This document shows, one piece after another, positions 44,255 through 54,317 of a stretch of 64,000 nt of DNA. The stretch is from Microvirga splendida. GTDB taxonomy: Bacteria; Pseudomonadota; Alphaproteobacteria; Rhizobiales; Beijerinckiaceae. Location: NCBI RefSeq assembly GCF_016427565.1, contig NZ_JAELXT010000018.1, positions 1 through 64,000 of the forward strand, read 5' to 3'. Made by a program: the position numbers and the translations under genes. The notes beneath the pieces are model-generated. The model worked only from the letters and a program-made list of their open reading frames with translations. It was not told the DNA's origin and did no database searches. Every line of letters begins with the position of its first letter. Position 1 is the stretch's first letter.

Positions 44255-45590
44255 ACTGCTGGCGAATAGGTTGGAGCGGTTGAGGCGGGCTCGGCGTCAG
44301 GCTGTGGGAACTTGAGTCCCAGACCTGGAGGGTTCCATGTCGCTCCGCCCCACTTTGGTTGGGGATGTCCCAGCTTCGACCGCAACCATCGCTCACGCGG
44401 TCATTCCCCGTGACAATCCTTATCTGCTCTTGCGCGACCGGCTCGGGACGATTTTCACTGACGCCCAGTTCGCGCCACTCTTCGCCCGGTGTGGGCAGCC
44501 AGCCAAATGCCCGTGGCGGTTGGCCCTTGTGACTCTGCTCCAGTTTGCCGAGAACCTCTCTGATCGCCAATCAGCCGATGCTGTCCGCAGCCGCATCGAT
44601 TGGAAATACCTGCTGGGACTGGAACTCACCGACCTTAGCTTCGATGCTTCGGTTCTGCGCGAATTCTGCAGTCGTCTTTTGACGAAAGGCGCAGAAGAGC
44701 AGATGCTCGATACGCTGCTCGCATTATGCCGTGAGCAAAAGCTGTGGAGCGCTATGGCCAGCGAGCGGGCAATCGTGACGTGTCGCAAGTCGAGGCGAAG
44801 CGGCGGACCCACGCCGACCAGATTGGTCGTGATGATCATCAGGTGCTTGCGGCCACCATGGCTCCTGGTGCGCCAATATGGCTGTGCGAGATCCCGACTG
44901 TTGAATTCCTGCGGTAAGTCTGGACCCAAAGCTTCTTTCTCATCAACAATGCTCCACCTGCGGGATCTAAGGCTGGCGCACCCCGTGGGTCCACTCGCCT
45001 GATGCAACGGCGGACCCAACAAGAGGGGCTTGCGCCTTCATCGCTGATCGCTGCTTCACACTATGATCCGGAGGTGCACTACGCCAAGAAGGGGTCAACG
45101 ACCTGGATTGTCTACAAGGTGCATCTGACCGAAACTTGCGACGAGCCCGGGCTGCACCCGATCACGCATGTGGAGACCTCGCTGGCGCCTGTCGTTGATC
45201 ATGAGGCTCTCGATGACATCCATGCGGCGCTCGAAGCCAGGGGGCTGCTACCCGACATCCATCTTGTCGACGCCGGTAATGTCGTGACCGACCAACTTGT
45301 AGCCAGTTGGAAGAGAGGCGTGAGGCGCAGCCCACCTTCGCAAGCGAGAACCAGCAGCGCGCCGGCATCGAAGTCACAATCTCGGCGGGAGCCTGGGCCC
45401 TGCACTCGCAGCGCTCCCGCTCCACCGGATTGACAAAGACGCACTTGAAACACGTGTTGATCGTGGCGGCCATGAACCTCATCCGGATCTGCGCCTGTCT
45501 CGGCGGCACATCGCCCGCGCAAACCCGTCAATCCGCATTCATCAAGCTTGTGAAGCTCCCGATTGGTGCATAATGGATTCGCCAGCAGTA
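44255..45590. mobile_element. IS1182-family element, internally deleted
   Basis: Perfect 14-base inverted repeats TACTGCTGGCGAAT (44255-44268) and its complement (45577-45590) bound a 1336-base element containing pieces of one transposase. Intact members are some hundreds of bases longer, so an internal segment is missing. No target duplication is evident. Confidence 0.8.
44337..45573 (+). pseudogene. IS1182-family transposase remnant
   Basis: The N-terminal DUF772-type domain is clear (LLLRDRLGTIFTDAQFAPLF, LQFAENLSDRQSADAVRSRI, LTDLSFDASVLREFCSRLL), then frames change near 44770. A middle piece (from ~45040: SLIAASHYDPEVHYAKKGST, and VDAGNVVTDQLV) and the C-terminal tail (HVLIVAAMNLIRICACL, near 45460-45510) follow, with the catalytic core between them deleted. 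It cannot make an active enzyme. Confidence 0.85.
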
Positions 45591-45666
45591 CCTTTGTCTA
45601 AGCAAGTCCAAGCAGCCCATTGCCAGCCATAGAGGATGGCAATGGGCGCAAAGGTGGGAGAAACAT

Positions 45667-46674
45667 GTGCGCTTAAACGGGGATGGTCAATTCAGGGGCA
45701 AGGTCGGACAACGCCTCGTACTTGTCGATCTAGTCCGCGGGCTCGCGATCATTGGTGTGGTATTTTACCACCTCGCGTGGGATCTCAGCTTTCTGGGCAT
45801 TGTGGGCGTAGACGTCGGCCGCGATCCGGCCTGGATCGCCTTCGCCCGGGTGCTGGCCGGGAGTTTCGTAGGCCTGGTCGGCGTCAGTCTCGTGCTGGCC
45901 CATCACCAGGGTATCCGATGGGGAGCCTTTTGGAGGCGCATCGGCATTCTCGCTGCCGCTGCGGTAGCCATCACGGCCGCAACGCTTCTGACCTTTCCTC
46001 AGACCTTCATCTACTTCGGCATCCTCCACGCAATAGCGCTGTTCAGCGTCTTGGCGCTACCCTTCCTGCGCGCTCCGACATGGGTAGTCATGGCAGGTGC
46101 GGCCCTGGTCTTCACAGTTCCAGTCCTTTTCCGCTCGCCGACTTTCAACGAGCGCTGGCTTGCCTGGATCGGTCTCGGCACCGCGCCAACGCCCTCCAAT
46201 GATTTCGAGCCTCTCTTCCCCTGGTTTGGGCTGGTGCTTTTGGGGATCGTCATCGGCCGAGGTCTGCTCTCATCCAGAGTGGCAACGAAACTGCGCTGGC
46301 AGCCCCAAGCTGCCTTTCTGCGGTTTCTCCTCACGGCCGGACGGCAGAGCCTCGTCATTTATCTGGCGCACCAGCCAATCCTGCTCGGAATACTTTATCC
46401 TGTGGTATGGATTTGGCCTCCAGACTCCACTACCGTGGATGCATCATTCCTTCAGGCTTGTCGCACCAGCTGTGTCGGCACTGGAGAGAGTAGTGCAACA
46501 TGTCAGTCCGCCTGCGACTGCTCGGCTCGCGAACTGAAGAGGGCAGGGCTGTGGAGCCTTGTCGAGCAGCCGCAACTCACACCGGATCAGCGAAACCGGA
46601 TCGATGAGGCTGCCAAAATGTGCTTTGGCGCTGCGCAACGCCCCATTCCCGGTAAAGGATCAACGACTCGGTGA
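45667..46674 (+). CDS. Membrane protein with heparan-alpha-glucosaminide N-acetyltransferase domain (DUF1624)
   Basis: A 335-residue membrane protein with about seven helices. The conserved start is LVDLVRGLAIIGVVFYHLAW with the family His, followed by GVSLVLAHHQGIRWGAFWRR and LLTAGRQSLVIYLAHQPIL. Members transfer acyl groups across the membrane to sugars or are of unknown substrate. A Cys-rich C-terminal tail of ~90 residues (CRTSCVGTGESSATCQSACD) is extracytoplasmic or cytoplasmic and unusual. The GTG at 45667 has GGGAGAA upstream. It stands alone between the IS1182 remnant and the transporter gene. Confidence 0.82.
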   Translation: MRLNGDGQFRGKVGQRLVLVDLVRGLAIIGVVFYHLAWDLSFLGIVGVDVGRDPAWIAFARVLAGSFVGLVGVSLVLAHHQGIRWGAFWRRIGILAAAAVAITAATLLTFPQTFIYFGILHAIALFSVLALPFLRAPTWVVMAGAALVFTVPVLFRSPTFNERWLAWIGLGTAPTPSNDFEPLFPWFGLVLLGIVIGRGLLSSRVATKLRWQPQAAFLRFLLTAGRQSLVIYLAHQPILLGILYPVVWIWPPDSTTVDASFLQACRTSCVGTGESSATCQSACDCSARELKRAGLWSLVEQPQLTPDQRNRIDEAAKMCFGAAQRPIPGKGSTTR

Positions 46675-47198
46675 ATCTTCGTCCAGACAGGCTCGGAAGT
46701 TGCAACGTCGATGGCTGCCAGCCAAACTCAACCTGATGCGATCCCTTAACCTTCGCTCCGCACCTCCCTCAAGCACCTTCAAAACACGTCCCCCTGTCTC
46801 GGCAGACGCTCACATGGCGTGCCAAAGGACCGGCTGCGATCGGGACTGTCCGCAAGGCTCTCTCGGCTCAAACCATGAACCCGAGCGGGTGAGTTGTTGA
46901 GAGAAGGTTTGCAAAGTGCCCCGCGATTAGACGACCTTATCAGAACCGATCAATCAGGCGAATGGGTCCCGCGATATAGGTTTCCCGCATCCTCTCCTCA
47001 AGCAGCCACGCGGACTCAGATCTTTGGCAGAAGACTTCTGCAACCTAGCATCCAAGCCTCTCTCAAGCTTATCGCTGGCTCGACAAACCATCGGCCGATC
47101 GCTAAAGAACCGATCTATTAGCCGGCAATATTAATCAACGGATCTTGAACGAGTCTTGATTGAAGGCTGCCGGGTCTCTTTGTCCGACCGGAGCACAA
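46675..47198. other. Intergenic region
   Basis: About 520 bases without a supported gene. The part next to 47199 must hold the promoter of the Na/Pi transporter gene; no RNA or repeat was recognised. Confidence 0.4.
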
Positions 47199-48833
47199 AT
47201 GCCCTCCTTTGTCACCTTGATCCGTCTTATCGGAGAGGTTGCGCTTCTCTTCTGGGGGGTCGACATGGCCAAGACCGGTATGCTGCGCGCGCTCGGCAGC
47301 GATCTGCGCTGGATCTTGGGAATCGGACTGAAAACCCGGCTCCAAGCCTTCGCCTCTGGCGCAGCCGTGGGCTTTCTCCTCCCAAGCAGCACCGCAACCG
47401 TCCTCATGCTGACCTCCTTCTCCGCAACCGGAGTGATCGACCTCGTTCTGGCCCTTGCAGCGTTGCTCGGTGCTAACGTGGGTGCAACATTGGCCGTCCA
47501 GATCGTGTCGCTGGATATTTCCTCGACATTCCCGATCCTGATTCTCGGCGGCTTCATTGCTGGTCGAAGGGGAACGTCGAGCCGTGTGCGGGACCTCGGC
47601 CAAGCTGCTATCGGGCTCGGCCTTATTTTTCTCTCTTTGACTCTGTTGGCCGGCACCCTGCGGCTACCCGGGATACCGGTGGTCTTGAAGGACATGCTTG
47701 CCTCGTCAGATCAGGCACTGCTTATCGCAATAGCTGGGGTGCTTGGATGGGCGGTCCATTCCAGCGTGACTGCCATGCTCTTGATCATGTCGCTCGCCAC
47801 TGCTGGAGTTATCACCAGTGGTTCTACCTTGGCGATGGTACTGGGGGCCCATATCGGAGCGGCTCTACACTCTCTTATTGAGGGGAAAAGCCGGGGCTCT
47901 GTCAGGCTTCGCGTTTCAGCGGGGAACTTGGTAGTCAACCTTATTGGCTGCGCTCTAGCCCTCCCGTTCATCGACGCGATCGCATTGGCATTGACTGACC
48001 TAGGGTCACAACCGGCTCGGATAGCGGCGAATTTCCATATGCTCTTCAACATCCTTTTGGCCATGATCTTTATTCAGTTATTGCCATGGCTTGCGGTACT
48101 TCTTCGGAAAATGTTTCCGGACCGTCCCAGAGCACCAGCGCCAGATGTTCCGCAGCACCTTGATGTGGATGACCTCAATATTCCGTCAATGGCCTTGTCG
48201 AATGCAACGCAGGAGGCGATCCGCCTGGCGGATGTAGTCAGGAGCATGTTGCGAACGTCACAAGACCTCTTTCGTGACGGCGATCTCACTTGTGTCATGT
48301 CGGTTAGGAAAATGGACAACGTGGTCGATAGTCTCTACGGCGCAATCTATCGCTATTTAGGTGCAATCGAGCCTGCGGCCCTCGGCGAGGAACAAGCACG
48401 GCGGCTGTCCGATATCCTTGTGTTCGTAATTAATCTCGAGCATATCGGCGACATTATCGACAATAACCTCATGGAACTGGCTGCCAAGCGGATCAAGCAT
48501 CATCTATGCCTTCCGGAGGAAGCCCTCATGGATATCGCTCAGATGCATGAAATGCTCCTCGAGCACCTCGATCTGGCTGGATCCGTTCTGATGATACAGG
48601 ACGTTCGTTCCGCCCGTCGGCTCGTGGCCGAAAAAGACCAGTTCCGTGAGATTGAGCGTACGCTTTCTGAACGGCATCTCGGAGAGCTGCGGTCCGGCCA
48701 GGTGCCTAATGACGTCAGTGCCTTCCAGCTCGATGTCGTGCGCGACTTGAAACGAGTTGATGCGCATCTCAGCGCCTTAGCACGTTCCCTCCTAGAACGG
48801 AGCGGCGATCTCCATCCAAGCCGCTTGGCATGA
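47199..48833 (+). CDS. Na+/phosphate cotransporter family protein with PhoU-like domain
   Basis: A 544-residue protein. The first 310 residues are membrane helices with two inverted Na/Pi-cotransporter repeats: LPSSTATVLMLTSFSATGVI and LGANVGATLAV in the first, HSSVTAMLLIMSLATAGVI and LGAHIGAALHS in the second. The remaining 230 residues are helical and PhoU-like (IRLADVVRSMLRTSQDLF, NLEHIGDIIDNNLMELA). It moves phosphate, or a similar oxyanion, with Na+. I chose the ATG at 47199 (GGAG 5 bases upstream); the frame opens at 47160. No pst or pho genes are nearby. Confidence 0.9.
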   Translation: MPSFVTLIRLIGEVALLFWGVDMAKTGMLRALGSDLRWILGIGLKTRLQAFASGAAVGFLLPSSTATVLMLTSFSATGVIDLVLALAALLGANVGATLAVQIVSLDISSTFPILILGGFIAGRRGTSSRVRDLGQAAIGLGLIFLSLTLLAGTLRLPGIPVVLKDMLASSDQALLIAIAGVLGWAVHSSVTAMLLIMSLATAGVITSGSTLAMVLGAHIGAALHSLIEGKSRGSVRLRVSAGNLVVNLIGCALALPFIDAIALALTDLGSQPARIAANFHMLFNILLAMIFIQLLPWLAVLLRKMFPDRPRAPAPDVPQHLDVDDLNIPSMALSNATQEAIRLADVVRSMLRTSQDLFRDGDLTCVMSVRKMDNVVDSLYGAIYRYLGAIEPAALGEEQARRLSDILVFVINLEHIGDIIDNNLMELAAKRIKHHLCLPEEALMDIAQMHEMLLEHLDLAGSVLMIQDVRSARRLVAEKDQFREIERTLSERHLGELRSGQVPNDVSAFQLDVVRDLKRVDAHLSALARSLLERSGDLHPSRLA

Positions 48834-48995
48834 ATAGGACTCAGGCAAGGAAATCTCTTATAGGCGTTGTCTCGCTGGAAATCTTCCCGCAAAGCTAACT
48901 GCCTCCCATGATTGGTGTTAGAGGATTCGCCGGCAGGCATAGACCTGGGCAAAACCAGTGATCCTCTCACAGCCGCAATTCCTTGGAATCAGGTG

Positions 48996-49430
48996 CTATG
49001 CGTCGTCACCCGGCGCTGTGTCCGCCGGAGCAGAGTGCCGCCAGCACCGCAGGCTGTAGCCATCCTCGAAACACGTGCGGGTGGGCCAGCAGCGCAAAGA
49101 GCCCGTTAAACAGGCCAAGCTCAGGCTGACGATGGCGATCCAGCCCAGACCTTGCAAGGCCGCCGGGCCGAAAGCAAAGCTTTTCTGGATCCAGTGCAGC
49201 GACATTATGAAGAAACCGACACCGAACAGCCATCCACCAAGACTATTCGCAATCAGACCTCTCAGGTGTCGAAGGGCGATGAGATGGCAGGTCAAAGCGA
49301 TCAGCGCCACTGGCTACCAGGAGAGGGATGCAAACCCCAGTCCGTACAACACCCCAAGAACGACCTGGAGTGTAAGGCTCACGCTGGTCTTGCCTATGCT
49401 CGATAGGGCAAAGCCCCGAACACCCTCCAT
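48996..49430 (-). pseudogene. Remnant of apolipoprotein N-acyltransferase (lnt)
   Basis: The frame begins at the ATG 49430 and reads through VVLGVLYGLGFASLSW, meets a TAG at 49316-49314 where family members have an aromatic residue, and continues in the same frame with PVALIALTCHLIALRHLRGL and GGWLFGVGFFIMSLHWIQKS. This is the N-terminal membrane part of Lnt, the enzyme that adds the third acyl chain to lipoproteins. After about 130 codons the similarity ends; the nitrilase-like catalytic domain is missing. So the gene has both a nonsense codon and a large truncation. Confidence 0.75.
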
Positions 49431-49768
49431 TCTGACTGAGATCACATCTCCGTCCAACATTGACCTGCCTTGGTTGATTGCAGCATTCGGCCCGCTGCAA
49501 CGGGTTGCCGGGGGCTGGTGCTATTGCTTCCCGTCTCAGACACGGAGCATCGTAAGAGCGACACGGCGTGCGCCCCCGCTGGTTTGTCACCATTCAACCG
49601 AGGACTGGTCAAAAGTGGATCAATGATGGCCTTCCCGATTTCCTGATCTGCGAGTAGGCTTGAAGAGCGACGATCGAGTGCCCCTAACTACGGGATTGCA
49701 GAACCCAGCCGGGCGTCAACGAGCAATCAGGCCGGGCCCAAACGCTGATCAGAGAGTGGAGATGACCA
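49431..49768. other. Intergenic region upstream of ccmF
   Basis: About 340 bases. No gene is supported; it carries the ccmF promoter and possibly that of the dead lnt copy. Confidence 0.4.
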
Positions 49769-51742
49769 ATGCTCATTGAGGCCGGACATTATGCCCTTGC
49801 GTTGGCTCTGAGCTTATCTTTGATCCAGCTCATCGTGCCGCTCTGGGGTGCGCGGGTCAACGATCCTGCCTTGATGGGGGTCGCGCCGGCCACCGCCCTG
49901 GCGGTGGCGGGCTGTGTTGCCTTTGCCTTTCTGGCGCTGACAGCCGCTTATGTGACCTCCGACTTCTCGGTTCTGAACGTGGTCGCAAACTCCCACTCGA
50001 CCAAGCCGATGATCTACAAAATCTCGGGTGTGTGGGGAAACCACGAGGGCTCGATGCTCCTCTGGGTTCTGATCCTGACCTTGTTCGGGGCCATTCTTGC
50101 AATGGCAAAGGATGCAGTGCCGCAGCGGCTTCGGGCCAACACGCTTGCAGTTCAAGCATCGATCACCCTGGCGTTTCTGCTCTACCTGCTCATCGTCTCA
50201 AACCCCTTCACGCGGGTCACTCCCGCTCCGCTCGAGGGGCAGGATCTGAACCCGCTGCTGCAGGATTTCGGGCTCGCGATTCATCCGCCACTCCTCTACC
50301 TCGGCTATGTGGGCTTCTCGATCTCCTTCGCCTTCGCCGTGGCAGCCCTGATCGGCGGGCGCATTGATGCGGTCTGGGCGAGAATCGTGCGCCCCTGGAC
50401 TCTCGGGGCCTGGATCTTCCTGACACTGGGCATCGCTATGGGCTCGTACTGGGCCTACTACGAACTGGGCTGGGGTGGCTGGTGGTTCTGGGATCCGGTG
50501 GAGAACGCATCCTTCATGCCTTGGCTCGCCGGCACAGCCCTCCTGCATTCCACCGTGGTCATGGAGCGCCGGGATGCACTCAAGGTGTGGACAATCCTGC
50601 TCGCCATTCTCACATTCTCGTTATCGCTGCTCGGAACGTTTTTGGTCCGATCCGGCATCCTGACGTCGGTGCACTCCTTCGCCGTTGATCCGGCCCGTGG
50701 CGTCTTTATTCTGGCCATTCTCATCGTCTTTATCGGCGGTTCGCTGACCCTGTTCGCGTGGCGTGCACCGCTCCTGCGGCAGGGTGGTCTGTTCGCGCCG
50801 GTGTCGCGGGAGGGGGCGCTCGTGATGAACAATCTCTTCCTGGCGACTGCCTGCGCAACCGTCTTTATCGGCACGCTCTACCCGCTGGCCTTGGAGTCAC
50901 TGACCGGGGAAAAGATTTCGGTCGGAGCGCCCTTCTTCAATTTAACCTTTGTGCCGCTTGTAATTCCGCTTCTCCTGCTTCTGCCCCTCGGCCAGACCCT
51001 AGCCTGGAAACGGGGCGACCTCCTTGGCACGACCCAGCGCCTCTTCTTGGTATTCGGCCTCGCCCTGCTTGCCACTTTCGTTCTCCTTGCCCTCACGGTC
51101 GAAGGGCCCGTTGCAGCGCCGCTCGGCGTTGGTCTCGGCGTGTTTCTGATCCTAGGTTCCCTCAATGAGATCGTGACGCGATCCTGGCGACGCGGTCAGC
51201 CGTTCAGCATTACGTTGCGCAAGGCGGCTGGCCTGCCGCGCTCGGCCTGGGGTATGGTGATGGCTCATGCCGGCGTTGGTCTAACCGTGATTGGCATCGC
51301 CGCGTCAGCCTGGAGCGTCGAGAATATAGCGACGATTCGCCCGGGTGAGCAGGTCAGAGTAGGGTCATATCAGGCGCGTCTGGAGAGTGTTCAGCCGAGG
51401 ACAGGCCCCAACTATCGCGAGGATGTGGCACGGCTGACAGTTGTTCGGGCCGACCGGGCCATTGGCACTGTTGAGACAATGAAGCGCGTCTATCCAGCCC
51501 GAGGCATGCCGACGACGGAAGCCGGCATTCTCACCATCGGGCTCAGCCAAATCTACATCAGTTTTGGGGATGTGCAGGCGGATGGTGCGATTGCCATCCG
51601 GCTTTACTACAAGCCTCTGATCCTGCTCATCTGGCTTGGCGCGATTGTTATGGCTGCGGGCGGCACCTTATCACTGAGTGACCGGCGCTTCCGCATCGGA
51701 GCGCCAGTGCAGGCGAGGATGGTGCCTGCTCCGGCCGAATAG
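49769..51742 (+). CDS. ccmF: Cytochrome c biogenesis haem lyase CcmF
   Basis: A 657-residue inner-membrane protein of the System I cytochrome c maturation machinery; with CcmH it ligates haem to apocytochrome c. About 15 helices are visible. Conserved parts are WGNHEGSMLLWVLIL, the tryptophan-rich haem-handling WWD segment GGWWFWDPVENA, and periplasmic His residues such as in VLHS-like ALLHSTVVMERR and SVHSFAVDPARG. Length is normal. GGAG precedes the ATG by 9 bases. Other ccm genes (A-E, G, H) are absent from the window, so this is an isolated, probably additional copy. Confidence 0.95.
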   Translation: MLIEAGHYALALALSLSLIQLIVPLWGARVNDPALMGVAPATALAVAGCVAFAFLALTAAYVTSDFSVLNVVANSHSTKPMIYKISGVWGNHEGSMLLWVLILTLFGAILAMAKDAVPQRLRANTLAVQASITLAFLLYLLIVSNPFTRVTPAPLEGQDLNPLLQDFGLAIHPPLLYLGYVGFSISFAFAVAALIGGRIDAVWARIVRPWTLGAWIFLTLGIAMGSYWAYYELGWGGWWFWDPVENASFMPWLAGTALLHSTVVMERRDALKVWTILLAILTFSLSLLGTFLVRSGILTSVHSFAVDPARGVFILAILIVFIGGSLTLFAWRAPLLRQGGLFAPVSREGALVMNNLFLATACATVFIGTLYPLALESLTGEKISVGAPFFNLTFVPLVIPLLLLLPLGQTLAWKRGDLLGTTQRLFLVFGLALLATFVLLALTVEGPVAAPLGVGLGVFLILGSLNEIVTRSWRRGQPFSITLRKAAGLPRSAWGMVMAHAGVGLTVIGIAASAWSVENIATIRPGEQVRVGSYQARLESVQPRTGPNYREDVARLTVVRADRAIGTVETMKRVYPARGMPTTEAGILTIGLSQIYISFGDVQADGAIAIRLYYKPLILLIWLGAIVMAAGGTLSLSDRRFRIGAPVQARMVPAPAE

Positions 51743-51747
51743 ATGCC

Positions 51748-51912
51748 GTGGCCGATCCTTCGAACCGCACGTTGCGTCAAGGTGAGGCAGCTACTGCCGT
51801 CCGGTTCTGTTATGTCGGTCAGCCCCTCCGCAATCCAGAAGTGCGCGCATCCCAATTTGAGCAGGAGCGAGAGCAGATCGAGACACTGCTCAATATACCG
51901 GCTTCCCTCTAG
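51748..51912 (+). CDS. Possible 54-residue ORF after ccmF
   Basis: The frame starts with a GTG 5 bases after the ccmF stop and encodes VADPSNRTLRQGEAATAVRF, then CYVGQPLRNPEVRASQ and a short helix. It reads like protein rather than random sequence, but lacks a ribosome-binding site and I recognise no family. Its end overlaps the convergent L,D-transpeptidase stop by a few bases. It may be the leftover of a larger gene. Confidence 0.2.
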   Translation: MADPSNRTLRQGEAATAVRFCYVGQPLRNPEVRASQFEQEREQIETLLNIPASL

Positions 51913-53180
51913 TTTTGCAGGAACATCTCCTGGTCCGGCTCGGTCGGGGTGCGGCTCGCCACCGGGATGGCGTTGCCGAGGCCGTCCTTGTTGTAGATGT
52001 CGTCGCGGAACTGCACGAGGCCGTCCGGGGTCGCCCAGGCGGTGACATAGACCCAGTAGACATTGATCGCCTGCACGAGTCTAGCATCGATGCGGTCGCC
52101 GGACTTGAAGGTGGCGTCGATCTGCTCGCGGGTCCAGCCGGGGGTGTCTTTCAGCAGCCACTCGATATAGTCGCGCACATTCTGTACGCGGATGCAGCCC
52201 GACGACACGAAGCGGAAATCGTCGCCGAAGATGCCTTTGGACGGTGTGTCATGCATATAGACTCCATCCTTATTCGGCATGTTAATGCGCACGAAGCCCA
52301 TCGAGTTGATCTCACCGCCGGGATCTTGCTTGAACATATACCGGGTGGCTTCATTTGAGTTCCAGTTAATCTGCTCAGGTCTAATCTCCTGACCCTGTCC
52401 GTTGATAATTCGGATCTTGTTCTCCGTCAGATAGTTAGGTTCCTTCTGCATCTTCGGTATCAGGTCTTTCCGAATGATCGAAGCTGGAACCGTCCAGAAC
52501 GGGTTGAAGTTCACTTCCGTGATCTTAACATTGATGATGGGCGACTGACGGTCGATTTTGCCGACGCCGGCCGCGTGGCGGGTATGAACGACGCCGCCCT
52601 CCACCGTCTCCACGAGAGCGGCGGGGATGTTGGCGACCACGTACTTGTTGGGAAGCCCGGCGCCGACGAGGCTGCGCAAGCGAGAGACGTTGATCTCGAG
52701 CTGGCGAATGCGGACGTCGACCGGCACGTTCATGGCCGTCACGGTCGGACCCGTGATGGTGCCCGTGGAGCTGATGCCGTGGCGGGCCTGGAAGCGGCGG
52801 ACGGCGGCCTCGACGTAGGAATCGTAGATCGACGATTCGCCGGCGGCCTGATCGAGGTCGCCGGTGATGATGAGACGCTGGCGCAGGGCCATGACGGCCG
52901 GGCTCTTGGAGCCGACGCGCAGCCCCTGGACGCCCTGGACCGGCTGCCAACCGCCGCGGGCGGCGATGTTGCGGTAGTACTCGATCATCTGCTCGGTGGC
53001 GGCCAGCGCCTCCTGAGACAGCATGGGCGTGGAGGTCCGCTGCACGCGGGTGCGGGACACCGCTTCATAGTTCTGCGACCACTCGGCCTGGCTCTGGGCA
53101 AACTGCTGGGCCAAGGCTCCGGTGGCCGGCGTGAAGACGAGTGCGAGCGATCCAGTCAGGAGGGTACGGCGAGACAACAT
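51909..53180 (-). CDS. L,D-transpeptidase (YkuD domain)
   Basis: A 423-residue exported enzyme that cross-links peptidoglycan or attaches proteins to it. The signal peptide is MLSRRTLLTGSLALVFTPAT with a cleavage near ALA-QQ. A peptidoglycan-binding-type domain follows (VMALRQRLIITGDLDQ, AAVRRFQARHGISSTGTI), then the YkuD domain with KYVVANIPAALVE, YMHDTPSKGIFGDD and the catalytic motif SSGCIRV, containing the active Cys. The ATG at 53180 is supported by the signal peptide; the frame runs 121 codons further upstream without similarity. The gene is convergent with ccmF. Confidence 0.92.
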   Translation of the reverse strand: MLSRRTLLTGSLALVFTPATGALAQQFAQSQAEWSQNYEAVSRTRVQRTSTPMLSQEALAATEQMIEYYRNIAARGGWQPVQGVQGLRVGSKSPAVMALRQRLIITGDLDQAAGESSIYDSYVEAAVRRFQARHGISSTGTITGPTVTAMNVPVDVRIRQLEINVSRLRSLVGAGLPNKYVVANIPAALVETVEGGVVHTRHAAGVGKIDRQSPIINVKITEVNFNPFWTVPASIIRKDLIPKMQKEPNYLTENKIRIINGQGQEIRPEQINWNSNEATRYMFKQDPGGEINSMGFVRINMPNKDGVYMHDTPSKGIFGDDFRFVSSGCIRVQNVRDYIEWLLKDTPGWTREQIDATFKSGDRIDARLVQAINVYWVYVTAWATPDGLVQFRDDIYNKDGLGNAIPVASRTPTEPDQEMFLQN

Positions 53181-53729
53181 GAGTGCAGGCTCTTCCCGGT
53201 TAAGTGTGGTCGACTGCGGGAGCGGCGGACGGACGCCCGGCCTACTCCCTCTCCCAGCGATAAGTGCCGGGATAGGATTAAAGAACAGTATTGAAAACAG
53301 GGAACATCGAGGCCGTTGTATGGCAAATCGGCACGCCCGAACTCTCTTCGGCTTCCGAACAGCTGCTGGAAGCCATGTAATTCTGAGGTGCGCTCTTGGG
53401 GATACACTTCTGCGTGAGGAGCTTAGCTTTGTGCCCCGGACGAGGTCCGCCGTGGCGCATCGAGCGGAAAAGTGGACCCGGTTTTTCGCTGACGCGAACC
53501 TTCGGTTCGGATCCAACGATTCGATCTTCAAGAAATGGAGCATCGTTGGATGCTACAAGCAGGAGCCCGCTTCTGGATCCGATGCTCTAGCAGGCTGATA
53601 GACCAGCCTTGTGGGTCACAGCCTGATTCTCTTCGTCTGGTCATCGAGGGTTCTTCCCCGGTCCGGAAGCGCTCATCCTGTGCTTTCAGCAAAGGCGGTT
53701 GCTCAGCGTCGAGCAACTTCGCCGGGAGT
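53181..53729. other. Intergenic region with palindromic repeat
   Basis: About 550 bases. A stem of two 10-base arms lies at 53511-53551. On the plus strand an open frame without start codon (ends 53787) reads LILCFQQRRLLSVEQLRREF and then SQFDLMTLLDTIHQTTV, possibly a gene remnant of unknown family. No complete gene is seen. Confidence 0.4.
53511..53551. repeat. Intergenic palindromic element
   Basis: ATCCAACGAT (53511-53520) and ATCGTTGGAT (53542-53551) form a perfect 10-base stem with a 21-base loop, beside a shorter hairpin (GAACC TTC GGTTC, just upstream). The look is that of small intergenic palindromic repeats (RIME-like) of Rhizobiales; no second copy was noticed here. Confidence 0.45.
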
Positions 53730-54110
53730 TCATCTCGCAATTCGATCTGATGACGTTGCTCGACACGATCCATCAGACCACCGTGTGACACAGCGAACAA
53801 ATGCTCCAGAAGCCATATTCCCCTGCCACGCTGTAACCTGGAACAGGTAAAAGCCGTTGAACCGCACGCCAATAGACGCAGCCCGATCCTCAAAGCCTGC
53901 TGGGGCCGTGTCGGCATCATGAAGAGGCCGCTCAAACGTCCAGTCTTCTAAGTCGAGGAACCTGGGCACAGGCCAGTGTTCCGGCACAGCACAGAGAAGT
54001 TCAGGCCGCTGCCTGTTCCGGAACAGGTTATAGGTGCACTCGCGTGCGGATGGTCTAGCAGAAGCCAGCAACGGAACGGACATCACGGTAGGTCCTTTGG
54101 AAGCCGACAC
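53730..54110 (-). CDS. Small conserved hypothetical protein
   Basis: The centre of this 126-codon frame fits a short family I recall from Rhizobiales: NLFRNRQRPELLCAVPEHWP, VPRFLDLEDWTFERPL and FEDRAASIGVRFNGFYLFQ. Function unknown; no signal peptide. The start is uncertain (54110 or 54083), and the last ~25 residues look like a run-on after the domain. It stands alone. Confidence 0.5.
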   Translation of the reverse strand: MSASKGPTVMSVPLLASARPSARECTYNLFRNRQRPELLCAVPEHWPVPRFLDLEDWTFERPLHDADTAPAGFEDRAASIGVRFNGFYLFQVTAWQGNMASGAFVRCVTRWSDGSCRATSSDRIAR

Positions 54111-54317
54111 TCGTTTAAGTTGTTGATCCAGAGCGGCTGTCGCAAGCCTTACAGGACCTTAATGATATTTTGTATCATACTCATGAGGTATATGAGGCGA
54201 GAAATAATGTGTTCCGGCATGGCCTCATCTTTATCTGCACCAGCCGTCCGCAGGGTTTGCAGGAGCCGCAGGCTCGTTCATTGAGGTCAGGCCCCATCGT
54301 CCCCATGTCAGGCGATG

